From assembly GCA_905234275.1 (NCBI GenBank), contig CAJOHD010000006.1, positions 39,645 to 103,644 on the forward strand: 64,000 nt of DNA, written 5' to 3'. The DNA comes from an uncultured Bacteroidales bacterium (lineage in GTDB: Bacteria > Bacteroidota > Bacteroidia > Bacteroidales > F082). The notes below the pieces were generated by a model that had not been told where the DNA came from, ran no database searches, and was given only the letters and a program-made list of their open reading frames with translations. This document shows positions 9,412 to 17,742 of the stretch, one piece after another; positions within the stretch are counted from its first letter, which is position 1; every line of letters starts with the position of its first letter. The position numbers were made by a program, and so were the translations under genes.

Positions 9412-10764
9412 TTATTCTTTCACAATTCTTGTTGCAAACTCTTTCCCATTTGTTGTTCCAACCTTTATCAGATAGATGCCAGAATTGAGATTTGCAATGT
9501 TGATTGTGTTTTCATCGGCATTGCAAATCGTTGAAAAGACAGTTTGCCCAATGATATTGAAAATCTCAATTTTTAAGAGATTGTCTCCAGAGATTGTTAC
9601 AACGCTGTTTGCTGGGTTGGGATAAACTGATATTTTATTTTCAAAAACAGTTTCATCAACGGAATAATATATTGCAAAAATAGGGAAGCCACGGTTAACA
9701 TAAAGGTCGTCCATGGCGTAAAAATTGCCGCCATCATTCAGAAGATTAACAAAATCCTGAGTTTTCATTTCGGATTCAGATTTTGGGGAGCCGTAATCGT
9801 TAATGCTTGCTATAGTGTTGATATAGTAACAGTTATCGACATTTATTGTGATGTTTTCATAATCGGTTTTAGCGATAATTCCGCCAACATTCGCAGCTTC
9901 GATATTGCCGGCATTATAACAAGAATTGATGAAAATATCGTTTAACGAATTGATGTGTTCATTCATGTCGCCGACAATGCCTCCGGCGTAAGAGTTTTCG
10001 CAGTTAACCATGATGTTTCCGGTGTTATAGCTATGAGATATATCGGTGATAATCAATCCGCTGATTCCACCGATTTTACATTTGTTACAGTTGGATAATT
10101 CAATGTTTAAATCACTAGTATTATTGCATGATTCTATAAAATTAGCTTCGCCAGCTACACCACCTGTATAACAGTGACCCAAATATGCAGAGTTTACTGT
10201 TATTGTCCCGTGATTGCTGCAATTTATTATAGAGTCACACATACCGACAATGCCTCCAACACTTAAATAATCAATACCATCAATTGTGATGTTACAGTAA
10301 TTATGACAATTTTCAACCAATGGAGCCGAATAGGTTATCATACCGAAATTATTGAACTCTTCTTCACGATAAACATCTGAACCTTTGGTTGTAAGATTTT
10401 TGATATATCCGTTATAAGTATGGAAAAACAAGGTATTTGAAGGATTATATATTGTGTGATTGTCGCCGTCGAAATAACCGTTAAACTCTGGACAAGTTAT
10501 ATACGGAAGGTCACCTATCGGATTCCAATGCCTGTTGTCGATGTCGATGTCGGTTGTGAGTTTCCAATATTTGGGCTCTTGTGAACAATAAGTAAACATT
10601 GACATATAAGCCAATTGTGCTGCATTTTCAATAAGGATAGGGTCATCGGCGGTGCCTGCATGAATGGTGTCCCAAGGTTCAACAGAACCGTCCCAAACTG
10701 AAATCTGTGCGTTGAGTGCCAAAGTCATCAGCATTGCAATCATTGTAAATAAGATCTTTTTCAT
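9412..10764 (-). CDS. Secreted T9SS cargo with GLUG-like repeats
   Basis: The protein (450 residues) has a signal peptide (MKKILFTMIAMLMTLALNAQ). Its central region holds several GG-I-V-G units spaced 20-30 residues apart (VGGIVGMCDS, TGGVAGEANF, IGGISGLIIT, AGGIVGDMNE), like the GLUG repeats of adhesin or IgA-peptidase-type surface proteins that form a beta-solenoid. The last 80 residues form a T9SS type A sorting domain (YPNPANSVVTISG through TRIVKE). It is therefore expected outside the outer membrane. The start is the second ATG (10764). It has a promoter with the same CGTACC boxes as the adjacent regulator. Confidence 0.85.
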   Translation of the reverse strand: MKKILFTMIAMLMTLALNAQISVWDGSVEPWDTIHAGTADDPILIENAAQLAYMSMFTYCSQEPKYWKLTTDIDIDNRHWNPIGDLPYITCPEFNGYFDGDNHTIYNPSNTLFFHTYNGYIKNLTTKGSDVYREEEFNNFGMITYSAPLVENCHNYCNITIDGIDYLSVGGIVGMCDSIINCSNHGTITVNSAYLGHCYTGGVAGEANFIESCNNTSDLNIELSNCNKCKIGGISGLIITDISHSYNTGNIMVNCENSYAGGIVGDMNEHINSLNDIFINSCYNAGNIEAANVGGIIAKTDYENITINVDNCYYINTIASINDYGSPKSESEMKTQDFVNLLNDGGNFYAMDDLYVNRGFPIFAIYYSVDETVFENKISVYPNPANSVVTISGDNLLKIEIFNIIGQTVFSTICNADENTINIANLNSGIYLIKVGTTNGKEFATRIVKE

Positions 10765-10804
10765 AGTCATAAGATTTTAAGTTTAACAATTTTGTTTACG
10801 ACGA

Positions 10805-10860
10805 CAAAATTATTTCCAAAAAGCAGCTATGTCAAGGAAAACTGGGTACGAAAAGGTACG
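10805..10860 (-). promoter_or_regulatory. Promoter with paired CGTACC boxes, upstream of the GLUG T9SS gene
   Basis: Read on the minus strand, CGTACC occurs twice with a 10-bp period, followed by TTGAC. TAATTTTG (10812-10805) lies exactly 20 bp after TTG. The promoter of the downstream-numbered regulator gene (12525-12579) has the same order and the same 20-bp spacing, so the two promoters probably answer to one activator. Confidence 0.6.
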
Positions 10861-10864
10861 ATTG

Positions 10865-12508
10865 TCATTCGATTGCGATGTTACGCAATGTTGTTGTAAG
10901 ATCGAAATCGGAAGTAAGAATCTTTTTCAGTTTGCGGCTGCGGTCGCTTACGGTGGAGTACGCTTTTTGCATAAACGCCGCGATGTCGGGCTCTTTCATG
11001 CCGAGCAGATAGAGGATGCAGTAGTTCACATCGTCATTGGTGAGCTCCGGATATTTGTTTCTGATACGCTCAGTGAAGCCGTTAAGATGGTTGTCGGCTG
11101 CAGTCCGCAACGTCAGCAGCTGTTCTTTGTCGAGCGCGAAATCCTTGTAAATGGTGCAATCCATTTTCGACTTGAACTGCTGCTCGTGCGCTGTTTCGAG
11201 GATGTATTGACAAACAGGCTCGTTGATAAAGGCGTTATAGCCGTCCATGTTTGCCTCTTTTTTGAAAGTGTTAAGTTTTCTTTTGTGCCGAATCACCAAA
11301 AAAACAGCAATTACAATTATTATGGCGATTGCAACAATTATAATAATGGTGATTTCGTGCCTCTTTTTCTGTTGTTCCAATGCCAGAGTTTGCTCGTGTT
11401 TTTGTTTGAGATAATCTTGAAACATGCCGGTGAGCTGCCATTCGTCGGCTTTTGTGCCGAATTCAGGCGGAGTGTTTTCGGTGATGAATCGCGAGTAGGA
11501 ATCCGCTTTTACGGTGTCTGCTAAATGATTGTAAATCTCATAAAGATGGTTGGCGCTTTGCGTCCTCAGGAAAATATCAGGCGCGTCGTTGAAGACTTCG
11601 TTGAGATAAATAAGAGCCGTATCGTATTGGTTTTCAAGAATATAAATATAACCAAGACCTAAATACCGGTCATATATCTCATAATCTTCACCTGTTTTGA
11701 TAATGTTTTTTAATGATTTTATTGCCTTTTCTCCATCATTATCAACAGTATATGTGGCAATTGTCTTCCTATTTATGACATTTCGATACAGAAGGCTGTT
11801 AGTGTCGGAAATATTATCCAAAGAGAGGTTGTAATAATAGATTGCGCTATCGGCTTTCTCTCCTTTTTCAAACTCATAACCTATGAAAAATAATGTGTTA
11901 GCTAAGTTTGAGCGAGGGTCACGTTTTTTGTATTCGAGTGCGTTTTTGTAGAAAACGATAGCCTGTTCGATGAGGAATTTGTCAGAATAGATATTTGCCA
12001 AACGAGTGTAAATCAACGAAATAAATTTGGGATTGCAATCGAAAGACTGCACGATTTCGAGAGCCTTGTAATATTGCTGGCAAGCCTCGAAAACACTGTC
12101 GTTTTCATAAAAACCAACGCCATTCATGTAATGGGAGCGGGCTGATAGTATAGCGGCGATTTCGTCTTTGGGATTAGCTTTGAAAACGCTGTCAAAATAG
12201 GCGAGAGCGTCAAGAAGTTCGGTGCGAACAAGCTGCGGAGCGTCGTTTTTGTAGAGGGCTTCGGAAACAAGGAGATAATAATAATGGTTGTCTAAAATAT
12301 CGGAGATTTCTCCACTACGCTCCGCTTCGGTCGAAATGACGGAAAGCATCATGAATGCCGAATCGGGCCGTTGTTGCATGACGCTGTCGATTTCAATAAG
12401 TTCTGGCGATAGTTCAAGCTGCGATGTCTTGTTTGAAACGCTGTTAGAACAAGAAATAATCATTAAGGCGATTACGCCTGATAACAATAAAGCTTTGAAT
12501 TTTTTCAT
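10865..12508 (-). CDS. Membrane-anchored TPR protein with C-terminal HTH (probable transcriptional regulator)
   Basis: The 547-residue protein has a lipoprotein-like signal (LMIISCSNS, Cys20), a TPR-rich extracytoplasmic region (about residues 90-360), one strong membrane helix (about 389-410, IIIIVAIAIIIVIAVFLVI), and a cytoplasmic C-terminus with a LuxR-like helix-turn-helix (LTNDDVNYCILYLLGMKEPD, then KAYSTVSDRSRKLKKIL). This is a one-protein sensor and regulator design common in Bacteroidales. Residues near 57-70 (VISTEAERSGEIS) are encoded by half of repeat R1. Matching CGTACC boxes before this gene and before the neighbouring T9SS gene suggest it controls itself and that gene. Confidence 0.75.
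   Translation of the reverse strand: MKKFKALLLSGVIALMIISCSNSVSNKTSQLELSPELIEIDSVMQQRPDSAFMMLSVISTEAERSGEISDILDNHYYYLLVSEALYKNDAPQLVRTELLDALAYFDSVFKANPKDEIAAILSARSHYMNGVGFYENDSVFEACQQYYKALEIVQSFDCNPKFISLIYTRLANIYSDKFLIEQAIVFYKNALEYKKRDPRSNLANTLFFIGYEFEKGEKADSAIYYYNLSLDNISDTNSLLYRNVINRKTIATYTVDNDGEKAIKSLKNIIKTGEDYEIYDRYLGLGYIYILENQYDTALIYLNEVFNDAPDIFLRTQSANHLYEIYNHLADTVKADSYSRFITENTPPEFGTKADEWQLTGMFQDYLKQKHEQTLALEQQKKRHEITIIIIVAIAIIIVIAVFLVIRHKRKLNTFKKEANMDGYNAFINEPVCQYILETAHEQQFKSKMDCTIYKDFALDKEQLLTLRTAADNHLNGFTERIRNKYPELTNDDVNYCILYLLGMKEPDIAAFMQKAYSTVSDRSRKLKKILTSDFDLTTTLRNIAIE
12304..12340. repeat. Half copy of palindromic repeat R1 inside a coding sequence
   Basis: The sequence AGATTTCTCC to GTCGAAATGAC matches one arm of R1. 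It is read in frame by the TPR/HTH regulator as VISTEAERSGEIS, between the lipobox region and the TPR domain, without breaking the gene. Confidence 0.8.
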
Positions 12509-12524
12509 ATCAAATTTAAAACGA

Positions 12525-12579
12525 CAAAAGTAGTGGTTTTATAGAAATTTGTCAAGAAAAAATGGTACGGATTGGTACG
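12525..12579 (-). promoter_or_regulatory. Promoter with paired CGTACC boxes, upstream of the TPR/HTH regulator
   Basis: On the minus strand CGTACC occurs twice with a 10-bp period, then TTGAC, then TACTTTTG (12532-12525) 20 bp after TTG. The design matches 10805-10860, which points to autoregulation. Confidence 0.6.
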
Positions 12580-12592
12580 GAAGACCATTTTC

Positions 12593-12706
12593 ACGCAGAA
12601 ACAGCAGAAAATATCTGCGAAATCTGTGAGCGTTAGCGAACTAAATCCATGTGGTAGAATTTGTGGTAGAAAAAATCTGAGTTATCTGCGAAATCTGCGA
12701 GAGAAT
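12593..12706. repeat. Intergenic repeat with ATCTGCGAAATCTG units
   Basis: Two direct units, TATCTGCGAAATCTGTGAG and TATCTGCGAAATCTGCGAG, flank a short AT-rich spacer between the TPR/HTH regulator and gltX. It has no coding potential. It looks like a dispersed, non-autonomous intergenic repeat. The gltX promoter element TTTTTGCA follows directly. Confidence 0.65.
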
Positions 12707-12734
12707 TTTTTATTTTTGCAAAAATTTTTGAGAA

Positions 12735-14252
12735 ATGAAAGAAGTAAGAGTACGTTTTGCTCCAAGTCCGACCGGACCGTTGCATATAGGCGGCGTGAGA
12801 ACCGCTTTGTATAACTACCTTTTTGCCAAAAAAAGCGGCGGAAAGATGCTGCTGCGCATTGAGGATACCGACCAGACACGTTTTGTGCCGGGCGCTGAGG
12901 AATATATCATAAAATCGCTCGACTGGTGCGGCATAAAGTTTGATGAAAGCGACATAGTTGGCGGCCCTTACGGTCCATACAAACAGAGCAACCGCAAGCC
13001 TCTCTACAAACAATACAGCGATGAGCTCATCGCGAAAGGCCATGCTTACTATGCATTCGACACAGCCGAAGAACTCGACAACCTCCGCAAGGAAGCAGAA
13101 GCACAGAAAAAGACCTTCATCTATAATGCCGAGACTCGTCAGGAACTGCGTAACTCGTTGACAATGACCAAAGAAGATGTTGATGAGCTGCTTGCAAACG
13201 GCACTCCTTACACTGTGCGTTTCATGATACCTGAGAACTACGTAGTGGAGATGCACGACATCATCCGTGGAGATATCAAGGTGAACACCAACACTTTGGA
13301 TGATAAGGTTTTGTTCAAGTCAGATGGCATGCCGACATACCACTTGGCAAACATCGTCGACGACCACCTGATGAAGATTTCGCACGTGATCCGTGGTGAG
13401 GAATGGCTGCCATCGATGCCATTGCATGTGCTTCTGTATCAGGCATTTGGATGGGAAGCTCCAGAGTTTGCGCACCTTCCATTGTTGCTCAAGCCAGACG
13501 GCAACGGAAAGCTCAGCAAACGTGATGGCGACCGCCTCGGATTCCCAGTATTTCCTATGCAATGGGAGAATCCTGAGACGCATGAGATTTCGTCGGGTTA
13601 CAAGCAGTCGGGATACTATGCTGAGGCATTCATCAACATGCTTGCATTGCTTGGCTGGAACCCTGGGACAGAGCAGGAAATCTTCTCGATGGACGAGCTT
13701 ATCCAAGCGTTTTCTTTCGACCACTGCAGCAAGTCGGGAGCAAGATTCAACGTGGAAAAGGCGAAATGGTTTAACCACGAATATCTGATGCGCCGCTCGA
13801 GTGAGGAAGTGGGCAAGGAATATCAGGAATGGCTGAAGGCTGAAAAGAACATCGACGCTGATATTGAATACGTTACAAAGGTTGCGGCATTGGTGAAAGA
13901 CCGCGTCAACTTCGTGAAAGAGATGTGGGATCAGAGCTTCTTCTTCTTTGAGGAGCCTACAACTTATGACGAGGTGACGGTGAAGAAACGCTGGAAAGAA
14001 AACTCGGCAGACTTGATGCGCCAGGCTTCGGAAGTGATAAAGAATATCGACGATTTCAGCGCAGAGAACATCGACAAGGTTTTGAACGAATGGATTACCA
14101 AGAACGAACTCGGCATGGGACCGGTGATGAACGGCCTCCGTCTGATGCTGGTAGGTGCAGGTAAAGGTCCGCATATCCATGAAATCCTTGGACTCATTGG
14201 TAAAGACGAGGCGTTGAAACGTATTGAAAAAGGAATTGAAATTTTGAAATGA
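12735..14252 (+). CDS. gltX: Glutamate--tRNA ligase
   Basis: This class I aminoacyl-tRNA synthetase charges tRNA-Glu with glutamate. The 505-residue protein has the HIGH motif (PSPTGPLHIGGVRTALYNY, residues 9-27) and the KMSKS-type motif KLSKRDGD near residue 258, followed by an all-helical anticodon-binding domain. The length fits the discriminating-type enzymes of Bacteroidota. A TATTTTTGCA element lies about 15 bp upstream, so the leader is short. Confidence 0.97.
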   Translation: MKEVRVRFAPSPTGPLHIGGVRTALYNYLFAKKSGGKMLLRIEDTDQTRFVPGAEEYIIKSLDWCGIKFDESDIVGGPYGPYKQSNRKPLYKQYSDELIAKGHAYYAFDTAEELDNLRKEAEAQKKTFIYNAETRQELRNSLTMTKEDVDELLANGTPYTVRFMIPENYVVEMHDIIRGDIKVNTNTLDDKVLFKSDGMPTYHLANIVDDHLMKISHVIRGEEWLPSMPLHVLLYQAFGWEAPEFAHLPLLLKPDGNGKLSKRDGDRLGFPVFPMQWENPETHEISSGYKQSGYYAEAFINMLALLGWNPGTEQEIFSMDELIQAFSFDHCSKSGARFNVEKAKWFNHEYLMRRSSEEVGKEYQEWLKAEKNIDADIEYVTKVAALVKDRVNFVKEMWDQSFFFFEEPTTYDEVTVKKRWKENSADLMRQASEVIKNIDDFSAENIDKVLNEWITKNELGMGPVMNGLRLMLVGAGKGPHIHEILGLIGKDEALKRIEKGIEILK

Positions 14253-14254
14253 GG

Positions 14255-14339
14255 TTCCTCACCCCTTCGGGGTTCGGAATGACAACCCTTTTTGTTTATC
14301 ATCCCACAAAAAAGTTGTCATTCCGAGCGTAGCGAGGAA
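14255..14339. repeat. Palindromic repeat family R2 (TTCCTC...GGAATGACAAC / GTTGTCATTCC...GAGGAA)
   Basis: The arms TTCGGAATGACAAC and GTTGTCATTCCGAGCG pair around an AT-rich loop. The element begins three bases after the gltX stop and can act as its terminator. The outer arms end in TTCCTC and GAGGAA. This is a second REP-like family, distinct from R1 though similar in size and placement. Confidence 0.7.
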
Positions 14340-14356
14340 ACTTATAGATATTAGTT

Positions 14357-14707
14357 ATGGCTATTATTAGTATTGAAAAAATGGAATTCTACGCCTATCA
14401 TGGCTGCTTCGAGGAGGAGCGCAAGATAGGTACGTGGTTCAATGTGGACTTGAGCATGGAAGTCGACACTTCGAAGGCGGAAGAGTCTGATAATCTTGAC
14501 GATACGGTCAATTATCAGGAGGTTTACGCCGTGGTGAAGCGCGAGATGATGATTTCCTCAAAGTTGCTCGAAAACGTTGCAAGACGCATATTAAACGCCA
14601 TCCAAAAAGAGTTTCCAGCGGTATCGTACGCCTGGGTGAAGGTGAAGAAGATGAATCCGCCGCTGGGAGGAAAGATGGAGTCGGTTTCAGTAGAATTAGA
14701 ATCATAG
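14357..14707 (+). CDS. folB: Dihydroneopterin aldolase
   Basis: FolB cleaves 7,8-dihydroneopterin to 6-hydroxymethyl-dihydropterin in folate synthesis. The 116-residue length is typical. The family pattern is visible: MEFYAYHGCFEEERKIGTWF at residues 9-28 with the conserved YxxHG, TVNYQEVYAVV near 48-58, and the C-terminal VKVKKMNPPLGG. It stands alone between a palindromic repeat and a hairpin. Confidence 0.93.
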   Translation: MAIISIEKMEFYAYHGCFEEERKIGTWFNVDLSMEVDTSKAEESDNLDDTVNYQEVYAVVKREMMISSKLLENVARRILNAIQKEFPAVSYAWVKVKKMNPPLGGKMESVSVELES

Positions 14708-14776
14708 TCTTTAGTCGTTAGTTTTTAGTCGTTAGTGCAGAATGACTAAAGTCTAAAGACTAAAAACTAAAGACTA
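14705..14776. repeat. Hairpin-forming repeat after folB (TAGTCTTTAG arms)
   Basis: TAGTCTTTAGTC and TAGTTTTTAGTC units are followed by the complementary GACTAAA, GTCTAAAGAC and CTAAAGACTA units, giving a long imperfect hairpin just before a T run (TATTTTTTT). It probably terminates folB transcription and separates it from the cobalamin riboswitch promoter at 14801. Confidence 0.7.
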
Positions 14777-14800
14777 TTTTTTTGAATAAAAAAATTTTTG

Positions 14801-15020
14801 TATTTTTGCAGCGATTTATGGTGCCGAGGAGGCTTAATAGGGAATCGGGTGAAATTCCCGGACAGTTCCCGCTGCTGTGAACTCTTAAATCTGTCACTAT
14901 GCCACTGATAATCAACAAGTTTCGGGAAGGCGACAAGAATCAGGGAGTGAGTCAGAAGACCTGCCATCTATCGTAAACAAAGCTTTCGGGATAAAAGCTG
15001 GCGTTCCCTTTTTTAAAGGT
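14801..15020 (+). ncRNA. Cobalamin riboswitch with its promoter
   Basis: TATTTTTG at 14801-14808 is the promoter. The following RNA has the cobalamin aptamer hallmarks in order: GGGAATCGGGTGAAATTCCC with the GGACAGTTCCCGCTGCTGTGA core (split across 14840-14880), GCCACTG (about 14901), GGGAAGGCGAC (about 14924), and the B12 box GTCAGAAGACCTGCC (14951-14965). A later stem (AAAGCTTT with AAAAGCT) and a T run near 15011-15016 may form the expression platform. It precedes two T9SS secreted proteins. Confidence 0.93.
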
Positions 15021-15085
15021 ACCAACATTTTTCCACGAGGTTTTGAGGTAATTAAATTATTATTAAACCTTAAAAATCTTAAATT

Positions 15086-16270
15086 ATGGTTAAAAAATTT
15101 ACGCTTTTTCTCCTTTTAGGAGTCTTCGGTCTGTTTACGACCAACCTTTTCGCACAGGAAGATGCGACAATCGACCCTTCACTAATCAAATATTGGATTG
15201 GCGAAGGTGAAAGTGAAGTGGTTTTCATCGTCAACTGGGCTGAGCCTGACACGGCATTGGCATGGGGCTATCGTTTTGTTGGCGAGAACGTCGTTTTGAA
15301 AACCATCATGGACGACATAGCAGAAGTTGACTACCGTTTCAGCTATGAGTCAAGCGGAAGCATGCTCAACGACTTGCATTTCAACGACGGCGTTCTTGAC
15401 CTGAGTCTCGTTACACCAGGATGGCTTACATATCTGATCGATGGCAATTCCACATGGGATTTCTTTGATGCAGCATTGGTCGGTAATGGTGAATACGTGA
15501 AAATTGGCGACACAGAATGCGGCACCATGGTTGATCCTGAAAACTGGATTTATGTCTATGAAAAAGAAGTCGCTCCTGTCTACGCTCTTGGCGAAGAAGC
15601 TATGATTGACCCTTCGGATATAGTTTACTGGATTGGCGAAGGCGAAAACGAAGTGGTATTTTCAGTCAACTTCGCTGAACCTGAGGATGTTTGCTTTGCT
15701 TGGGGCTACAGATTTGCTGGCGAAAGCGTCACAATTAAAGACATGATGACAGCTATAGCAGCAGTTGACCTTCGCTTCGCTTATAATGACGAGCCGTCTC
15801 CATGGGGTGGTATGAGTCTTACCGACCTCACATTCAACTATAATGAAGTTCATTATGAACTTGTTGGTTATAACGCCATGTACAATTTGAATGGTGTGGC
15901 ACCATGGTTGACTTTTGACGAGCAAACAGTAGTCAATGGCGACTTTGTGAAATGGGGCGACTATACTATCGCTACAGAGATTGCACAATGGACATATGTT
16001 TGGGAAACACCAGTTCAGCCTGTGACAGCTTACGATAACATTAACGAAGTTGGGACTTCATCATTGTCAGTGTATCCTAACCCTGCTTCAGAGACGTTGT
16101 ATGTCAACGCTGAAAACGTTGAGCGTGTCGATATTTACGACATGGTTGGCCGTAACGTGTTGAGCACAACATTGTCGGTTGTCGACTTGAGAGATGTTGA
16201 GGCTGGTGTCTACTTCGTCACAGTGAGAAGCGGAAATACGGTTAATACCACCAAACTCATTGTAAAATGA
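15086..16270 (+). CDS. Secreted T9SS protein with duplicated domain, under cobalamin control
   Basis: The 394-residue protein has a signal peptide (to LFAQ, about residue 23), then two homologous domains (about 27-165 and 170-310). Each starts with IDPSxIxYWIGEGExEVVF and contains AWGYRF. A T9SS type A sorting tail follows (SVYPNPASETLYVN near 325, ending TKLIVK). The riboswitch directly upstream and the coupled next gene suggest a role in catching or carrying corrinoids at the cell surface, similar in place to BtuG/BtuH-type proteins. That role is inference. No BtuB receptor lies in the window. The stop overlaps the next start by 4 bp. Confidence 0.75.
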   Translation: MVKKFTLFLLLGVFGLFTTNLFAQEDATIDPSLIKYWIGEGESEVVFIVNWAEPDTALAWGYRFVGENVVLKTIMDDIAEVDYRFSYESSGSMLNDLHFNDGVLDLSLVTPGWLTYLIDGNSTWDFFDAALVGNGEYVKIGDTECGTMVDPENWIYVYEKEVAPVYALGEEAMIDPSDIVYWIGEGENEVVFSVNFAEPEDVCFAWGYRFAGESVTIKDMMTAIAAVDLRFAYNDEPSPWGGMSLTDLTFNYNEVHYELVGYNAMYNLNGVAPWLTFDEQTVVNGDFVKWGDYTIATEIAQWTYVWETPVQPVTAYDNINEVGTSSLSVYPNPASETLYVNAENVERVDIYDMVGRNVLSTTLSVVDLRDVEAGVYFVTVRSGNTVNTTKLIVK

Positions 16271-17559
16271 GAAAAATTTTAGTTATCATAATGATGGTGA
16301 TGATGCCTGGTTTAGCCTTGGCGCAGTTTGCTCCTGCACAAGACCAGCCTGGCACCACTGCCATGCATGCCGACTCGTCAGCTTTCGTAGCATGGGCTAC
16401 TGACTGCGTGGCTGAGCCAGGACCAATGAATATCGCTAACCCAAGCTTGGGCATAGCAGGTGCAGGTTATCCGGCATCTAACGCTATAGGCGTTCCTGGT
16501 GGCACATACGGAGTGACATGTCTCGGTGATGGCGGAAGCGCAACATTGACATTCGCTTCGCCTATCTGCAATCAGCCAGGTCCCGACTTTGCTGTGTTTG
16601 AAAACGGTTTCAAGAGCGGCACACAGTGGTTTCTCGAGATAGCGTTTGTTGAAGTCAGCTCTGATGGCGAGAACTTCTTCCGCTTCCCGGCAATAACAGC
16701 AGTGCAATACGAGACACAGCTGGGTGGTTTTGCTACCATGGATCCTGCACAGATTCATAACTTCGCTGGCAAATACGGTGCTTTCTACGGTACCCCGTTT
16801 GAACTTGACGAGGTTCCTGACAATCCGCTTCTCGACAAGAACAGCATCACTCACGTTCGCGTAGTTGACGTTATAGGTTGTATCGATCCTGAATACTGCA
16901 CTTATGACTCTCAGGGACACCCTGTCAACGACCCGTGGCCTACACCTTTCGCATCGAGCGGTCACGATCTTGACGCTGTCGGCGTTATTCATGACGTGGA
17001 ACACTTCCCGAATCCTCCGGCGCCAAATGAACCACCATACGTGGCAAATCCAGTCGAAGAAGTAATCTTCAACGAGTATCCTGAAACTATTGAGATCAAT
17101 CTCGATGGTGTGGTCTCTGATCCTGACGATCCGGATGAGAACATCAGCTACAGAATCTCTTCGAATTCAAATGCACAAGAGCTTTCAGCAACATTGAACG
17201 ATAAGGTGTTGGTTTTGACACGTCTTTCGATGGAAGAAGGCTCGGCAACAATTGTTATGCGTGCAACATCAAACGGTCAAAGTGTTACTTTTGACGTTAA
17301 TGTCACGATGCATTTCGTTGATGACGGCGTTGAAGAGAATGAGGATATGACGATTTCGGTGTATCCGAATCCGGCACACGACAAGCTTTTTGTCAACGCT
17401 GCAAACATTCAACGTATTGATTTGTTTAGTGTTGCCGGCCAGTTGATGATATCATCGACCGACAATGAAATCAATGTTTCGGAATTGGAATCTGGAGTAT
17501 ATTTCGTCCGCGTCAGCTGCGGTGCGAATGTATTTACAGAACGTGTAATCATTAAATAA
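16267..17559 (+). CDS. Secreted T9SS cell-surface protein, second gene of the cobalamin-controlled operon
   Basis: The 430-residue protein has a signal peptide (to LALAQ), a large domain (about residues 25-245) with FAVFENGFK, FLEIAFVEVSSDGENFFRFP and SSGHDLDAVGVI, then an Ig/cadherin-like domain (about 258-350), and a T9SS type A sorting tail (SVYPNPAHDKLFVN, ending TERVIIK). The first domain is of a type annotated as cell surface protein and often placed next to cobalamin riboswitches. It is translationally coupled to the preceding gene. Corrinoid binding is likely by context but not shown by any residue I can name. Confidence 0.7.
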   Translation: MRKILVIIMMVMMPGLALAQFAPAQDQPGTTAMHADSSAFVAWATDCVAEPGPMNIANPSLGIAGAGYPASNAIGVPGGTYGVTCLGDGGSATLTFASPICNQPGPDFAVFENGFKSGTQWFLEIAFVEVSSDGENFFRFPAITAVQYETQLGGFATMDPAQIHNFAGKYGAFYGTPFELDEVPDNPLLDKNSITHVRVVDVIGCIDPEYCTYDSQGHPVNDPWPTPFASSGHDLDAVGVIHDVEHFPNPPAPNEPPYVANPVEEVIFNEYPETIEINLDGVVSDPDDPDENISYRISSNSNAQELSATLNDKVLVLTRLSMEEGSATIVMRATSNGQSVTFDVNVTMHFVDDGVEENEDMTISVYPNPAHDKLFVNAANIQRIDLFSVAGQLMISSTDNEINVSELESGVYFVRVSCGANVFTERVIIK

Positions 17560-17568
17560 TCAGAAAAA

Positions 17569-17742
17569 ATGAAGAAGATTTGCCCTCGCTGCGGAAAAGA
17601 ATTTGAATGTGTACATTCAATCAACTGCTGGTGTGTTACAATACACCTCAGCGACCGCGCGAAGGCAAATCTTAAAGAAAACTATAGTGATTGTCTGTGC
17701 AAGGATTGTTTAGAAGAATTAAATAATCGCGCCTGCGATTAA
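17569..17742 (+). CDS. Cysteine-rich CWC family small protein
   Basis: A 57-codon gene begins 9 bp after the preceding stop. It has the CWC-family cysteine pattern: CPRCGKEFEC at residues 5-14, NCWC near 19-22, and a CLCKDCL cluster near 42-48, which should bind one or two zinc ions. The family is small, uncharacterised and common in Bacteroidota and Proteobacteria. Its position makes it the third gene of the cobalamin-controlled operon. Its 3' end overlaps the convergent feoAB gene by 24 bp. Confidence 0.85.
   Translation: MKKICPRCGKEFECVHSINCWCVTIHLSDRAKANLKENYSDCLCKDCLEELNNRACD

Noticed and set aside
14705..14776. Hairpin as a possible tRNA or small RNA
   Set aside because: No cloverleaf, anticodon arm or T-loop sequence; simple complementary TAGTC/GACTA units fit a terminator-like repeat.
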